Source of the DNA: Podaxis mareebaensis
Lineage: Eukaryota > Basidiomycota > Agaricomycetes > Agaricales > Agaricaceae
DNA length: 64,000 nt
Direction of reading: 5' to 3'
Assembly (NCBI GenBank): GCA_018524725.1
Contig: JAEUWP010000145.1
Span: 278,741-342,740 of the forward strand
Shown one piece after another: positions 46,818 to 58,915 of this stretch. Made by a program: the position numbers and the translations under genes. The notes under the pieces are model-generated. The model saw only the letters and a list, made by a program, of their open reading frames with translations. It did no database searches and was not told the DNA's origin. Every line of letters begins with the position of its first letter. Position 1 is the first letter of the stretch.

Positions 46818-48373
46818 ATGAGTACTCGTAAGAATGCTGTTTCGCAACGCAATGGACCTCATACTCACAGGGCTTGCAGATGGGGAACCTAGCATTACTA
46901 GAACAGTCTGGGGGGTCTTTGCAGGCGGAATTCCCATCCGGGAGTATCCAACTCGGACTGGCCCAAATGATCAAAGGACCATATCTGTTCCTTTGCGCGC
47001 TATCGATAAATGCCATGTATGCGGGCGTACAACGGGATTGCGGGTGTGTAACAGTTGTGCATCGGTGATTCATTCCTTTGGATCAACTTTATCGTACGTC
47101 TGACTCGATCGTTCTACCAGAGAATCTACTGCTCTCGAGAGTGCCAGAAGAAAGATTGGAAGGAACATAAACCTTGGTGCTGTACGTTCTTCTTGCTTCG
47201 AACTAACAGCATGGAAGCTCACATCCAGCAGCTTCCACAATCCAGATCAACCTCAAAGTCTTCTATCCACTGATAGCATACATGATGGAGTACATGCGGA
47301 ATATCACACCCCATGCCCATAGCATGCTCCCACACTCGCACCCTGCCATGAACCATAAAATTGTCAAGGCGCCCCTCCCAGGTGTACGAAAGGGCACCCC
47401 TTTAGATAAGCCGCTCCATCACACAGTCATCCTCGGTGGACCACACGACATCAAGTTTTCCGCTTTTTTTGGGACCTGGTGGAAATCTGGGTTGAGAGCG
47501 CATGGAATGTCCGGCTGCCTTAAATTCCTTTTTCACTGTGCCCGTGAGCGCAATGTTTGTCAATTAGTCATCGCAACCTGTCTGGCGCTCCTCGCGGAGA
47601 TATACTCCACGTACCACGTCCTGATACCTGGTACACCAGGCCTTTTTACTCAAAGTGGACGGCCATGCTTTCGTCTCGAGTACGGCAGGAGTCCAATCGC
47701 AGACTTTGGTATCTGTAAAGGGAAGGTCAAGGGGAGGACAAACCGCTTGCAGACATGGACATACTACGACCCCAGCACAGATACTCGGACCATGCCCCTG
47801 GATCCCGACAATTACTACTGGATTTATTTCAGGACTGTCAACGGGGAGGAGCTTATTCTGGATTGCTGCGGATATTCGCTCGGCATGGAGGGTTGTGTTG
47901 ATGCTTCAGCATGTCTGACGAATTTGCCGCCGACGATGTGTGTACCTGGAAGCACTCAAGTTCCAGCATACTTCCGGTCCGACCGCGATGCGGCCAATAA
48001 ATTCCCTCATACTCTGATCGAAGAAAAGCGGTTCCCTGTCATGCAGAATACGACGCTCCATAAGGCTATCGCTACCGATATGAACCCAGAGCAATTTCAG
48101 AAGGACTCCGATGAGGTGAAGATCGTTCGTGCTTTTATGGAGCAGGTAGCTGAGCGGGAGTGTACGGATATTGAGATTGAAGTGCTACTTTGGTGGCGTG
48201 GCAATGGGAGTGGGATACTTCGCGAGATCTTGCGGGGGAGACATTGGCAGGAATGGGAGAAGCCGGTTCTTCATCAGAAGAGCTTGTACGATAATAGGGC
48301 CGTGATCACCAAAGGCGTCAAGGATCCCACTGTGTATGATCATAATCTTGAACCACCGCCTGGGTCCCACTGA
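46818..48373 (+). CDS. MYND-type zinc finger protein
   Basis: MYND fingers bind proline-rich peptides, and agaricomycete genomes carry many orphan MYND proteins of unknown role. The gene starts with a very short exon, ATGAGTACTC (MSTR), spliced to LADGEPSITRTVWGVFAGGI. The finger reads CHVCGRTTGLRVCNSC-AS and, after an intron, RIYCSRECQKKDWKEHKPWC, with all seven Cys and the His in place. One more intron leads into STIQINLKVFYPLIAYMMEY. The long C-terminal region (to GVKDPTVYDHNLEPPPGSH, TGA at 48371-48373) contains WTYYDPSTDTRTMPLDPDNY and LDCCGYSLGMEGCVD. I do not recognise a second named domain there. Total length is about 440 residues. Confidence 0.78.
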
Positions 48374-48778
48374 AGTTTGGGTTTGCACTGGCGGCCGAAG
48401 GCGGGGTTTCTGGGATGGTACGTTGCGGGCGCACGAGCCTTTCGTTCTCGTGATCGTGTCTTCGGAGAGATTCTTCCAGTCGGACGTCAGAGTATCCTGG
48501 TTTTTTTGGTCGACATGTACCTCGCATGGGAGCGCCCGGGGCTGTGGCGGGCTCTTATCTCATTTTCCTGAATACTCGTTCCAGGTTGCTGTGAAGAATA
48601 GACTTGTAGCTAGCTACATTATGTTACGATTTTGGCCCTACACTGAATATCCCCTTATCCATAGGGTCTCAGGTAGTTTATGTGCTGTACTGTCTCAACT
48701 GGATATCGAAAAGTGTTCTTCATAGTTAAATGTACAATATCTTCTACTCGGACTACAACGCACATATGTAAGCACCCC
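48374..48778. other. intergenic region between converging MYND and M36-propeptide genes
   Basis: No exon is recognised on either strand. In particular no M36 catalytic motif (HEXXH) occurs in this space, which is where the missing protease domain of the neighbouring minus-strand gene would lie. Confidence 0.6.
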
Positions 48779-49619
48779 TTAATTAGCAACATAATTAATG
48801 GCAGCGACAACTGCTCCCTCATGTGCGTCTACATAAGCCTGGTAGTACGTCCCCTCGGAATCGTTGCGTACAGGGATAGAATAGACAAGTGTGGCAGAAC
48901 CGTCTTGGTTGGCCAAGTACGCCAGGGACTGTTTATCGTCCGTGGAGGAGCTTGAGGGAGTGGACGGAGGGACGTAGGTTCCATGGAACTTGTCTTCGGC
49001 GCTCTTGATTGCTGTTTGGAGAGGGATCGTGGGCGTTGAAGATGCTATTGGCGTCGTTGCTATATAGAGCGGGCATTTAGAGCGGGGGAAGTGAAATGAA
49101 AGAGTTAGACGCACTGATTGTGACAAAGGAAGCGCTGACGGAAACTACTTTGTTGTGTCTGTTGAATGTGACGTGTGCTTCGACGTTTGCGAATGGGATT
49201 CCATCCTAGAGAAGAGGTTGTAGATGAAGTTTGGGGTTAATGGGAGCAACGCACGTAGGCTTGGAGGGCAAAGGCGTGTTTGGTGATATCGTCTTCATAA
49301 CCATCGCGGTAAATTAATGAATCTGGGTTGATGGAGAAGTGTTGTGCGAGGAAGGCGATGGAGACTTTTTGGATGTTGAATTGTTCGCCTGGGGGTGTTA
49401 GGCTTGAGACGTCGAGACCGGATCCGAAGGTCTGTTGGTTGATGTTAATGTGGTGTCAGTATTGTGTGGGAATGGGAGATGTACCTCGAATTTGGACTCA
49501 GGGTGCCATGGCTGGAGTTGTGGTCCGAGGGGAGTGGTAGAAGATGTGGGTGGAGCAAAGAAGTTGGCCATGGTAAGTGAAAGGAAGGTTAGGAAAGATG
49601 TTATTAGCAAGAGGTGCAT
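48779..49619 (-). CDS. secreted, stand-alone M36 (fungalysin) propeptide protein
   Basis: The protein resembles the N-terminal propeptide of fungalysin metalloproteases but stops where the protease would begin. On the minus strand it starts MHLLLITSFLTFLSLTMANF, a clear signal peptide. The FTP-type part follows: EQFNIQKVSIAFLAQHFSIN, RDGYEDDITKHAFALQAY, and after an intron DGIPFANVEAHVTFNRHNKV and SVSASFVTIS. A last exon of PepSY type has PLQTAIKSAEDKFHGTY and VYSIPVRNDSEGTYYQAYVD, ending GAVVAAINYVAN with TAA at 48779-48781. In full fungalysins the segment after xxxxYVA leads into the mature enzyme. Length is about 230 residues after removal of three or four introns. There are no broken frames, so it looks like a real short gene. 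It could be an inhibitor or folding chaperone of M36 proteases, by analogy with stand-alone subtilisin propeptides; the role is inference. Confidence 0.75.
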
Positions 49620-49848
49620 TTATATCGGGATTTGGGGGTATAATCAGATGCTGGTTTACTCAGCAGTCAGGAGGGCGGTAGCAATGCCGACGGGGAAATG
49701 CTGAGGGCGATGGTTAAGTATGGATTCTGAGTTCCGCAGGGGTCTAACGAGCGTGAAGCGTGATGGTGGCAGTGCTCGCGCTGACCCCTATGTTTGGCCA
49801 GCCCTGGATTTCATCATCCTTCGGCGCAGTCGACCATCATCACCACCT

Positions 49849-50663
49849 ATGGCGAGCATCAACCTCGACGAAGAAGTCCGGCTTTATACCAATAACACAG
49901 AAAGGGAGAAATACAATCTTCTCGCTACGCTTTTCGGAATCATAGTGGCGCTGGAGTACCTCGAAAGGGCCTATGTCCGGGACTCGATCACCGCAGCCGA
50001 GTGTGCACCATCCTCCCCTTGATCGTGTAATGGAGATAATGTGCTAAGAACGCTCGCATAGAGATATTCGCCGGCTTGTACGCGGTTGCTGTCCCAGTAC
50101 AAGACGATGCTCAAGTTAGTGGGCGATGAGGTACCGTCTATCGAGCAGTTTATGACTCGGTATCGGGTGAGTGTTTGTTTCGGTTGGCTTGATATATGAA
50201 AGTGGCTGATGTTGGGTATTGGGTAGATGGATAACCCTGCTGCGCTGCATCGTATCAAGGTCGGTGTGCCAGCGACGGTTGAGCATTCGAGCGAGGCAGG
50301 TCCAGAGACAGCTAAACAGGTCGCAGAGACGACTCAGGTGCGTATCAGGCAGTCGTGTTTGGTGGTAAAATATTGTCTCATTGGATTCTACAGAGCTTTA
50401 TCACATTTATGGACGCGCTGCGGCTCAACCTGCGGACAAAAGAAGAACTGCACCCATTGCTCCGCGATCTTGTTACGAGCTGCTCCAATTTCAAAGGACA
50501 CAAGGACTCGGAAGGGCGTAGTCGGATGGTGTCTTGGCTTATCACACTGAACGGGATGCAAATCTCTGAAAGGCTGAGTGACGAACAAGCTCGCCAGCTG
50601 CTATTCGACATTGAACACGCCTATAACGAGTTTTTCCAGAGTCTTAGTACGAAACCTAGCTAG
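49849..50663 (+). CDS. VPS28: ESCRT-I subunit Vps28
   Basis: Vps28 is part of ESCRT-I, which sorts ubiquitinated cargo into multivesicular bodies; its C-terminal helical bundle binds ESCRT-II and ESCRT-III. The protein is about 225 residues. The N-terminal core domain has INLDEEVRLYTNNTEREKYN, LATLFGIIVALEYLERAYVR, LLSQYKTMLKLVGDEVPSIE and YRMDNPAALHRIKVGVPATVEH. The C-terminal domain has FITFMDALRLNLRTKEELHP and GMQISERLSDEQARQLLFD, ending NEFFQSLSTKPS with TAG at 50661-50663. Four introns split the N-terminal part. The gene is divergent from the M36 propeptide gene with about 230 bases between the two ATGs, so the promoter is probably shared. Confidence 0.93.
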
Positions 50664-50745
50664 AGGGTTATATCAACTTTATTTGGCGCGAGCTTCTGAT
50701 CTAAACACGTGTACGAAAATCTTGTCAAATAATAGTCTCTTGATC

Positions 50746-52788
50746 ATGGAACCTACAGTCACGAAACGACTACACATCTCTGGGCTTACACCGTCAATAT
50801 CCCAGCAGGATTTATCTCAGCGATTATCGACTTTTGGAAATGTCAAATCTCTTGATGGAGTAGGACTTCTCGATGGGACTGGTCAACCAAGAAAGTTTGC
50901 ATATGCGACACTCGAAGCTACACCCGCCAAACTCTCAAAATGTTCGTCTCTAAAACCCACCGTTTGACTCTGGTGTAGCCTAATGCATTCCCAGGCCTAA
51001 ACACACTAAGCGGTGCGACATGGAAAGGCACGAAGCTGCGTATAGGAGAAGCCAAACCAGATTTTCGAGAGCGGTGCGCACACACAACCTGTTTCTCCCA
51101 GCTCACCCGTCCTTACACTCAACCAGAATAAAAGCGGAAAACGAAAAATTCGCTGCGGAACCTCCCCTACCTCGTAAAAAGTCTCGTATTTCCAAATACG
51201 CTCCGTATCGAGCTACACATGCAAAAGACATGACGCCAGTCACACTTGAGGGCGCGAAACTCAAGGGTGGGTGGGTTGTTACGCCGCTCGGGAGGGTTTA
51301 CCGACCGTTGAGGATGAAGCCTTTGAGGCCTTTGCCTCCTCTCCCTTCGAGTGTTTCCGCTGCTGCTGCTGCGGTGAAAGGGAAGGGGAAGGGAAAGGAT
51401 GGGACTGTGAAGGTGAGGAAGCGGGTTAAGAAGCCGGACGTTAGAGCGCGGAGGCGGAAGATTGATATGGTGAAGTATGGGAGTGTGTATCTCAAGGGAC
51501 GGTTTTTGGATGTGGATGTTCCGGAGGGAGTGGGTGGGCAGGGTGTGGAAGAGGTTCGGATGCAGCTTGATGAGGGTGGTAGTAGCGAGGAGGAAGACGA
51601 AGAAGTGGAGAGGGAGGAAGACGAACGTATGGACGAAGAGGATGAGGACGTTGAAGGTGGAGGTGAAGAAAGTGAGGCCGAGGAAGATGAAGTTATGCCC
51701 GTGCATCGATCAACCACAACGAAAACCCCTGTCATTGTCCCACCACAACCAATCTCACAACCCCAGCCACAAATACCTGCCACTTCACAATCGTCATCGT
51801 CCGGTGTCAACCTTGATCTTGAAAAACAACAATCCCTCAACCTCCTTGCGTCCCTTTTCGGTGCCTCTGCAAGTAATGATGAAGACGATTGGATAGGGAA
51901 GGAATCCCCAGGTTCTGACGTTGACGAAGCTGACCTGGCACGGAGTCGCGTTCAGGCGCAGAGTGGTCAGACTGAGGAAGTCGAGTTTGAGGTTGTCCCA
52001 CGAGAGAGAGGGTTAACAAAAAGTTTGACGCGGACGGATGTTGATGAAAAAGTTGAGGGGATGGATGCGGATATGGACGTTGACGAGGAAGTAGAAACAG
52101 AGGAGCAGGGTGCGGAAGAGCCGGAGGTTTCAAAGGTACCTTCGAAAGAGGCACAGAAACAAGCGTCCACCAAGGCTACTACGCAACTCAAGGACCTCTT
52201 CGCGCCTAGCGAAGCTGAAGGTTCGTACCATTCCTGACTTACAATAACAATCCAAGTCTCTTATATTCTACCCTAGGAGGATTCTCATTACTCGGACACC
52301 TAAACCTCGATGTAGACCTCGAACTCGACGAGGACGTCCCATTTCCAACGACGAACGACGACGCTCACCCCACCGATGAACTCGCCGATGACCAAAGCGT
52401 TCCCATCGCCGTCCCTACAACTACAGCTACGACAAAACCCGACCAAAAACGGAGTACATCCCAAGTCACGCTTGACCCTTCAAAACCACTCTTCTTCCCC
52501 CTCCCGCTCCTCGCTTCCCACCCCTCCCGCTCCACCTCTTCGACTTTCTTCTCCCTTGCGACGAACCCGAACGCGAAGAATCGACCAAAGGATTTGTATG
52601 ATACACTTAGGGAGAAAGGTTGGGATTGGCGTTCTGTAGGGTTTTATAGGACGGAGAGTGAGGATGAGATACGGAAGAGGTGGGAGGAGGAGAGGGGGGA
52701 GTTGACGAAGGGTTGGAAGAAGAGGTGGAGGGAGGCTGGAAGGATTGGGAAAAGGAGGGGAAGGGGAGTGGATGGTGAAGATGGGTGA
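50746..52788 (+). CDS. NOP8: RRM nucleolar protein, Nop8/NOL8-like
   Basis: Nop8-type proteins act in 60S ribosome assembly in the nucleolus. The N-terminal RRM reads KRLHISGLTPSISQQDLSQR, FGNVKSLDGVGLLD, RKFAYATLEATPAKLSKC and, after a short intron, LNTLSGATWKGTKLRIGEAK. KYAPYRATHAKDMTPVT and GGWVVTPLGRVYRPLRMK follow. The middle has Ala and Lys/Arg-rich runs, then a strongly acidic stretch at about 51585-51690 made mostly of Glu and Asp. The C-terminal exon encodes KDLYDTLREKGWDWRSVGFY, RKRWEEERGELTKGWKKRWR and GRGVDGEDG, with TGA at 52786-52788; this Trp/Arg-rich end is typical of the family. The ATG at 50746 opens the RRM. Only 82 bases separate it from the VPS28 stop. Long antisense frames over the acidic part are shadows of GAN-rich codons. 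Confidence 0.75.
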
Positions 52789-53237
52789 ATGTGGTGCTTG
52801 GGTGGTTTTGGGTTGGAAGTGGTGGTTTTGTTTGTGTATCTGGATTCTGCGCCTTGTTACTATCCCGGAGCCGTAAAGTAGGAATGTTATCCGACGCACG
52901 CGGGGAGTTCTTTAATAAATCAAGTTTTCACTGAAGAAAATGCACTATCCCCTTTGCTTAGGACGGAGCAACGGAAAGACCGGCCAATCGGAAAGTGTCA
53001 AATAGAACGTTCGGATCCACGTGACGTGGGGCGGCGCCGACGTGCTTATCTTGTCTGGATGACTCGGATTTGTTGACTTATTCTGCGTCCAACACTTCAT
53101 ATCTGCTTTTTCTATAACAAGACCGCCTCAGGCTTTGTTTGTGCGTCCCCCAGTACAGGCACAACACACCCAGACTGCTCGACCAGACGAGGTTATCAAG
53201 TACCTCCACCAGGTCGCGCATCTGCTAACCTCCTTGC
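52789..53237. other. intergenic region before the IBtk-like gene
   Basis: Nothing coding is seen. The stretch is a probable terminator and promoter region. Confidence 0.5.
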
Positions 53238-56200
53238 ATGAGTTTGCTCCATGACTACTTCAACACACGCAATCTCCAGCTCTTCCAGCGTCTGCTGGAG
53301 AACGCCGGCCCAGATAGGGCGCAGAATGCAGGTTCGAGCACCAGCGGTGGCAGGTCTTGGAAGAAACATGGAGTACTTGGTCATATCAATGTAGACGTCA
53401 ATTGCCGGGACTGGCTTGGACGGACTGTCTTACATCTCGCCTCGGCTTCTATCGAGCATCTGGAATATGTTCGAGCGCTGCTCAAGCATCCTGCGATTAA
53501 TGTCAACTTGCCGGACACCGAAAGCCATTGGACTCCACTTCATCGTTCGTTGTATAATGCGAATCTACCTGCGGCGTACGTTCTGCCATACTCTTGCGTT
53601 TTAACGTAGCTCTTTAGCTTGTTTGTAGGCGACTACTCTTGCAAAGACCAGATATTGATGTCACTGTGAAGGACAACGAAGGTTACACGGCCTTTGATCT
53701 CTACAACTCTACGCTTATCGGAACCAAGCCGTCGCCGGAAGAAGGGGATGCGTACGCGGATCTATTCACCTGGGGAGCAAATGTGTATGTGTCTAGTGCT
53801 CACCATCCTCTCCTTTCCTCTAATCCCCGATCCTCCCAGAAACGCCGCGTTGGGACTCGGAGACAGTAATGATAGAGTGCACCCCGAACAGGTGACGTTC
53901 CCACCCAAGGACGATACGGTCGAGCTTGAAAAGCAAAATCTCTCGACACGATTCCTGCCTGTGCGGGTAAAACACACTGAGATGTCGAAACTTCATACTG
54001 GTTTGCATTCTTTTCCTTGGGATGTTGTGATAAAATTGAGCGGATTTGCTTAGCTGTCATCACTTCCGAGAGTGGGGGGAATTTGCGTGTGTGTGGGTTT
54101 GGTAGTGGTGGCCGGTGGGTTCTTGTTGATTGCGTCGTTTCTGTTTGTGACTTAGTTTCTTCTGGGTAGCCTTGGTCCGAGTTCACATACACAATATAAC
54201 CTCAAACCCTTAGCCCAATTCTCTCAAACCATCGTCTCGATTGCCCTTGGACAAGACCACACCCTTGCCCTCACAAAAAATGGAGAGGTTCTAAGTTGGG
54301 GCCTGAACCGTTTCTCGCAACTAGGTTATCCCGTCGATCCTCCGACCGGCGGGCGTACCGAAGAACCTATACAGTATGCGCCGCGGAAGGTCCAAGGCGT
54401 ATTGAGGAAGGAATTTGTCAAAGGTGTCGCTGCGAGTAAATGTGCTTCAGCATGCTGGACTGAGGACAGTGTTTATACCTGGGGAACCAATAATGGCCAA
54501 TTAGGTGCGTGGCGCCATACTAATGATTTAAGTACTTTCAGTTGTCGCTGACATGATTTGCGATCATTAGGATATGATAAAGCTGCTCAGCCGGTGCAGG
54601 TTCTGCCACGTAAGGTGTCGCGATTGGTATTGCCTGTTATCTCTGTTGCTATGACTGTATGTGCTCCGCCTCATGAAGTTCGAGGCTGGTTCTGATTCTT
54701 TGATTTCACAAGGAAAATGCCATGGCGTGTCTTATGCAAAACCACCAAGTTGAGTGCTTCTACAACGACGGACACCACCGCATCAAGTGAGTTGATCCCT
54801 TTCCTATACATAACCATATCGCTAACGGGAACCCAGCTTCCCAACCCACACCTTCCCATCCCCAATCTGTCCCTACCGCCCACCCCAAGCCGCCAAAGAC
54901 TCACGTATGGCCAAAATCACAAGCTGCGGCGACGTCTTCGCCTCACTATCCTACCACGGGGAAGTGTACATCTTCTCCCCAACCAATTCCGCATCATCTT
55001 CGGCGACTGCAACTTCGTCCACCAGCACCTCAAACGCAAACGACCCAGAAGGCTCTACACGCACGGGCGGCCCCTTCAAATGCCAACGCGTCTGGGCCCT
55101 CCGCAAAAAGTCCAGCGCGGTGAGAGACGTCGCACTTGGCGTTGATGGGTCTATCATCATCTGCACCGAATCGGGGCATGTCTTCGTCCGCACTCGTAAC
55201 GTCAAGTCATCGTCAGCGACTATGAGCCAAGGCGGCGGAGCAAAGGCATTCAAGTTCGTGCGTGTGCCGATGTTGCAGAGGGTTACGAGGGTGTGTGCGA
55301 ATGCGAGTGGGGCATTTGGAGCGTTGAGGGTTGATTTTCGGCCGAAGTGTATAGACGTAAAGGGGAATCTTGTGAGCCAGGATTTGGTTAAGGTGCAACC
55401 TTGGGTTGGCGGAAGTGAGGAGGACGCGAGGTTTGCGTGGATGAAGCGGAATGGCGGAGAGGTGGAGGAGTCATGGACGGCGGATGCGATGAATGGATAT
55501 TCGCGCTCGCATTCGCACACCCCTGGGCAGGACTCGGATAATGAGGATTTGGAAGGCGAGACGGAGGATGATGCGGTTGAGAATGACATTCGCGTGCTTA
55601 AGGAGATGTGTGACACAGTCAAGAGGGAGGAGAGGAGGAGGAAGGAAGGTGTGAAGGTTGAAGATATGAAATTGCTGCATGGTGCTGATACACTTGTCAT
55701 CCTGGATTCGGGGGCGGTGTTCCCTGTGCATCGGGTCATGCTCGCTGCAAGGTCGGAGGTGTTGTGCGGACTTTTGTCAGCGGAGGCGAAGAAAAATTCT
55801 TCCGTGAGGGACGAGCAACGTAACGTCAAAATCAGCCTCCTTCCACCCCTCTATCGTCCAAACTACCCTGGTGTTGGACCCGGAACGAAAAAAGTAACTC
55901 GATTATCAATAACAGGCGCGCATGCACTCTCGGTACTGGTACTCCTGCATTATCTCTACTCGGACAACGTTGTCGCGATCTGGGACCGGCGCGTATCACT
56001 TCCCGTCGAGTTGTATGCGAAGAACCTGAAAGTCAAATTGGATCCGGCACAGATCAAGAATGAAGTGCAAGTACTGGCGAGGATGCTCGGTTTTAGACAA
56101 GTATTGAGGGCGTTGGAGAGACCTGTGAAGTGTGCGGTAGTTGGAACGATGGTGCGGGATTTGACGAGGTTATTTAAAACGGTGAATCGCCTAGTGCTGG

Positions 56201-58571
56201 GTACGGCGTCGGAAGCGGAGGAGGGGGATGGGGAGTTTAAGGCGGAGGAGTGGGAGGGGGGATCCAACGCGGAGGAATGGGAAGGAGATTTCAAGGTGGA
56301 GGAAACAAATGTGGAGCTGCAGACTAAACTGGGGGATATACCGAAGGCGCTTACTCCGGACGTGGTTCTGGAGTTGGGGGACAGGGAAATCCGCACGCAT
56401 TCGGCCATTTTACGTTCGAGGTCCGAGTTCTTCCAGAGTTTCTTTGACGAACCGGATTGGACGAGGAAACGGTGGGACAGTAATGCGGATGACGATGTGG
56501 TCGTGAGGATCAACTTGAAACACTTGAAGTGGCAGGTAATGGAGTATGTGCTGAAGTTCGTATGCTGCGGGTGTGATAGAGAGTTGTTCGAGAGGCTAGA
56601 ATTTGTTAAGATCGTGGATGATTTGGTGGAGTTCATGTTTGAGGTTATGGGCGCCGCAGTAAGTCCTTGTATCTTCTTGAAACTTCTCGAGCTAATGTAT
56701 TTGCCTACATAGAACGAACTCCTTCTCGATCGACTCGTGCTGTTGTGCTCCGACGTAATTCTGACATACTCGAACATCCACAACGCGTGCTACATCCTTG
56801 CAGACGCGACGTACTTCTCCGCCACCCAGCTTGTCGACAGAATCCAATCATACATCGCGGCTAACATGGAACTCTTCCTCGAGTCACACATGTTGGACGA
56901 TATCCCTCCAGACCTTGTACTTCAACTCGCACGCTTCGCCCAAGATAAGCAGAAACAGAAGGCGCCATTCGTGCGTGGGGGCCAGCTTGTCGATATGGCG
57001 ATGGAGAGATGGAAAGATTGGTTGGAGATGCAGGATGTGCCCACGCCGTTTGTGAGAAGTAATAAGCCGTGGCAGGAAAAGAAGAATGCGTTGCCGATAC
57101 CCAAGTTTGAGAAACCGGTTGAAGGTCTTGATGGTGGGAACAAGTTAAGGAGGCCACCCTCGGCTGACGATATTTTCGTTATGGATGATCCGGATAGGCC
57201 TGCGCCTGCGCCTTTGTTCCCTTTGACGGGTATACCTCAGCAACCTTTTGGAGGATCGAATGCAGGTGGGCCTGCATGGAAAATTTATGTGGCGCCAAAG
57301 CGAGTATATTCGCTAGTTACTGCCCTTGCTTGGTTGCTCATCTTGTTCCTAGGGTCGATATGAAAGCTGTGATGGCAGAAGCGGCCGCCAGCCAGGTGAA
57401 ACCTGCCATGGCTTCCGGGCGGCCAAGTGAGGCACCGTCAAAACTACAATGGGCACCTCTTTCTTCTGCGACTGCATCACCACAGGCAAGAGGCTCGTCG
57501 CAGTTAGGCTGGCCGAGGAAGGCCCAATCGCCTTCACAAGAGCAGCAAGGTGATGAGACACCCTGGGGGTCTCCTCCTGGTCCTACGTCTTCACAACCTT
57601 CGACGTCGCAGAAGCAGAAAACACCTGTAAGGCCTTCTGCATCTCAGGGAAAGACGCCGAGCTCAAACCAGTTGCCGAACACGACACCCACGAAACTGTC
57701 GCAGGGTTCGTCATCAATGCCATCTGGACCGGTTATGGGACCTACGATTACACCTACGAGGATGCCTGCGAGTAGTCCGAAGAGTAACGTAGGGCAACGA
57801 AATGCTTCGTATGTGCTTGTGTTATGGATGAAACGATATCATGTTGATGGAATTTTGTGTAGTGGCTCGAACAAGGCATGGGCATACACCCGTCCCGTCG
57901 ACAACCTTACGCCTGCCATGCTGGCAGCTCAAAGCACGAGCAAGGCGACTGCTAACGGGTCCAATATAACCAATACGGCCTCTGCGACTGCGTCCACCTC
58001 CAAGTCGGTGTCGTTTGTTGCAATCCAACACTCACAACAAGAAGAGCAGTCCGGAGATCCTAGCAAGGACCAGAAGAGGTCGTTGTTGGAGATCCAGGAG
58101 GAAGAGAAGGCGAGGAGGCAGGAGGAAGAGTTCTTGAGGTGGTGGGAGGAGGAAGAGATGAGGGTGAAATTAGAGATGGAGGCGTTGGAGGCGTTTGGCG
58201 TTGAACAGAGCCAGGGACAGGGACAGAGTAGTGGTGGTGGAGGCAGGGGTGGAGGCGGGAGGCATAGGAAAGGCGGTGGAAAGAGCAGAGGCGGTGGTGT
58301 GAAAGGAGGAAATGAGAGGGGCAACCGTGGTGAGAGAAGTGAGAGGGTTGAGAAACGCGGAGGTACTGGAGGTGGTAAGGGTGCACCAAAAGGCGGAAAG
58401 GAAAGAAAAAGTACTGTTCTGAATGAAGAGGCACATGGCGCAGACGTTCCGTCTGAGAATGACGCTGCCGGTGCCGCCCCTTCTTCTACTCGTCTCACGC
58501 AGGATTATCCATCTCGTCGGCATCGGAAGCCGAGCCAGAAAAAATCCTTACCAGCAGCCGCAACAGGTTGA
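53238..58571 (+). CDS. ankyrin-RCC1-BTB protein, IBtk/Btb3-like
   Basis: The domain order matches inhibitor of Bruton tyrosine kinase and fission yeast Btb3, which are cullin-3 substrate adaptors. Two or three ankyrin repeats come first (VNCRDWLGRTVLHLASASIE, SHWTPLHRSLYNANLPAA, KDNEGYTAFDLYNSTLIG). RCC1 blades follow: LFTWGANRNAALGLGDSND, CGFGSGGRLG, SIALGQDHTLALTKNGEVLS, WGLNRFSQLGYPVDP and SVYTWGTNNGQLGYDK. The long exon 54907-56659 contains BTB 1 (DTLVILDSGAVFPVHRVMLA) and BTB 2 (DVVLELGDREIRTHSAILRS), followed by a BACK-like helical part with YSNIHNACYILADATYFSA. The tail is Ser/Pro/Gln-rich and has SVSFVAIQ, a Glu/Arg-rich coiled coil (EIQEEEKARRQEEEFLRWWE) and a Gly/Arg-rich stretch at about 58230-58400. 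It ends KKSLPAAATG with TGA at 58569-58571. It is the longest gene in the window after the AT-hook protein gene region and has about ten introns. Confidence 0.85.
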
Positions 58572-58915
58572 TCCGACTTCTAGACCACAGACGTTCCACA
58601 CGGCGCGTGCATATATTTCGGATTTCGTTCGTTTGTTTTGACTCTGCCTTTCTCTGTTCCCTTACATTGATATCTGTGTTGTGTGCAGTCTCTTAGGAGA
58701 CCCTTGACGCAATTTACGGCCAGTTTGTTCTTTAGATATTCGGTAATATCATATAGCTAAGTATACCTAAGATGTCAATATCATAAGACTTTTACTGATA
58801 TCAACAATGGAGTGGGGGTATATTCTGGAGCATATGAGTTGTACATACATGTAGCGGGGAGGAGTCTAAAAATATTGTAAGGGAATTGGCTCTGGTCCTC
58901 AATGCATCGCTTTTG

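Noticed and set aside
51167..51840. Two long minus-strand frames (about 180 residues each)
   Set aside because: They are the complement of the Glu/Asp- and Lys-rich part of the Nop8-like gene and consist of Ser/Leu/Pro runs expected from that bias.
54951..56783. Minus-strand frames of 292 and 275 residues
   Set aside because: Both lie antisense to the long BTB exon of the IBtk-like gene and have no domain motif.
57929..58498. 189-residue Pro/Ser/Leu-rich minus-strand frame
   Set aside because: It is the complement of the Gly/Arg/Glu-rich tail of the IBtk-like protein, so it is a composition effect.
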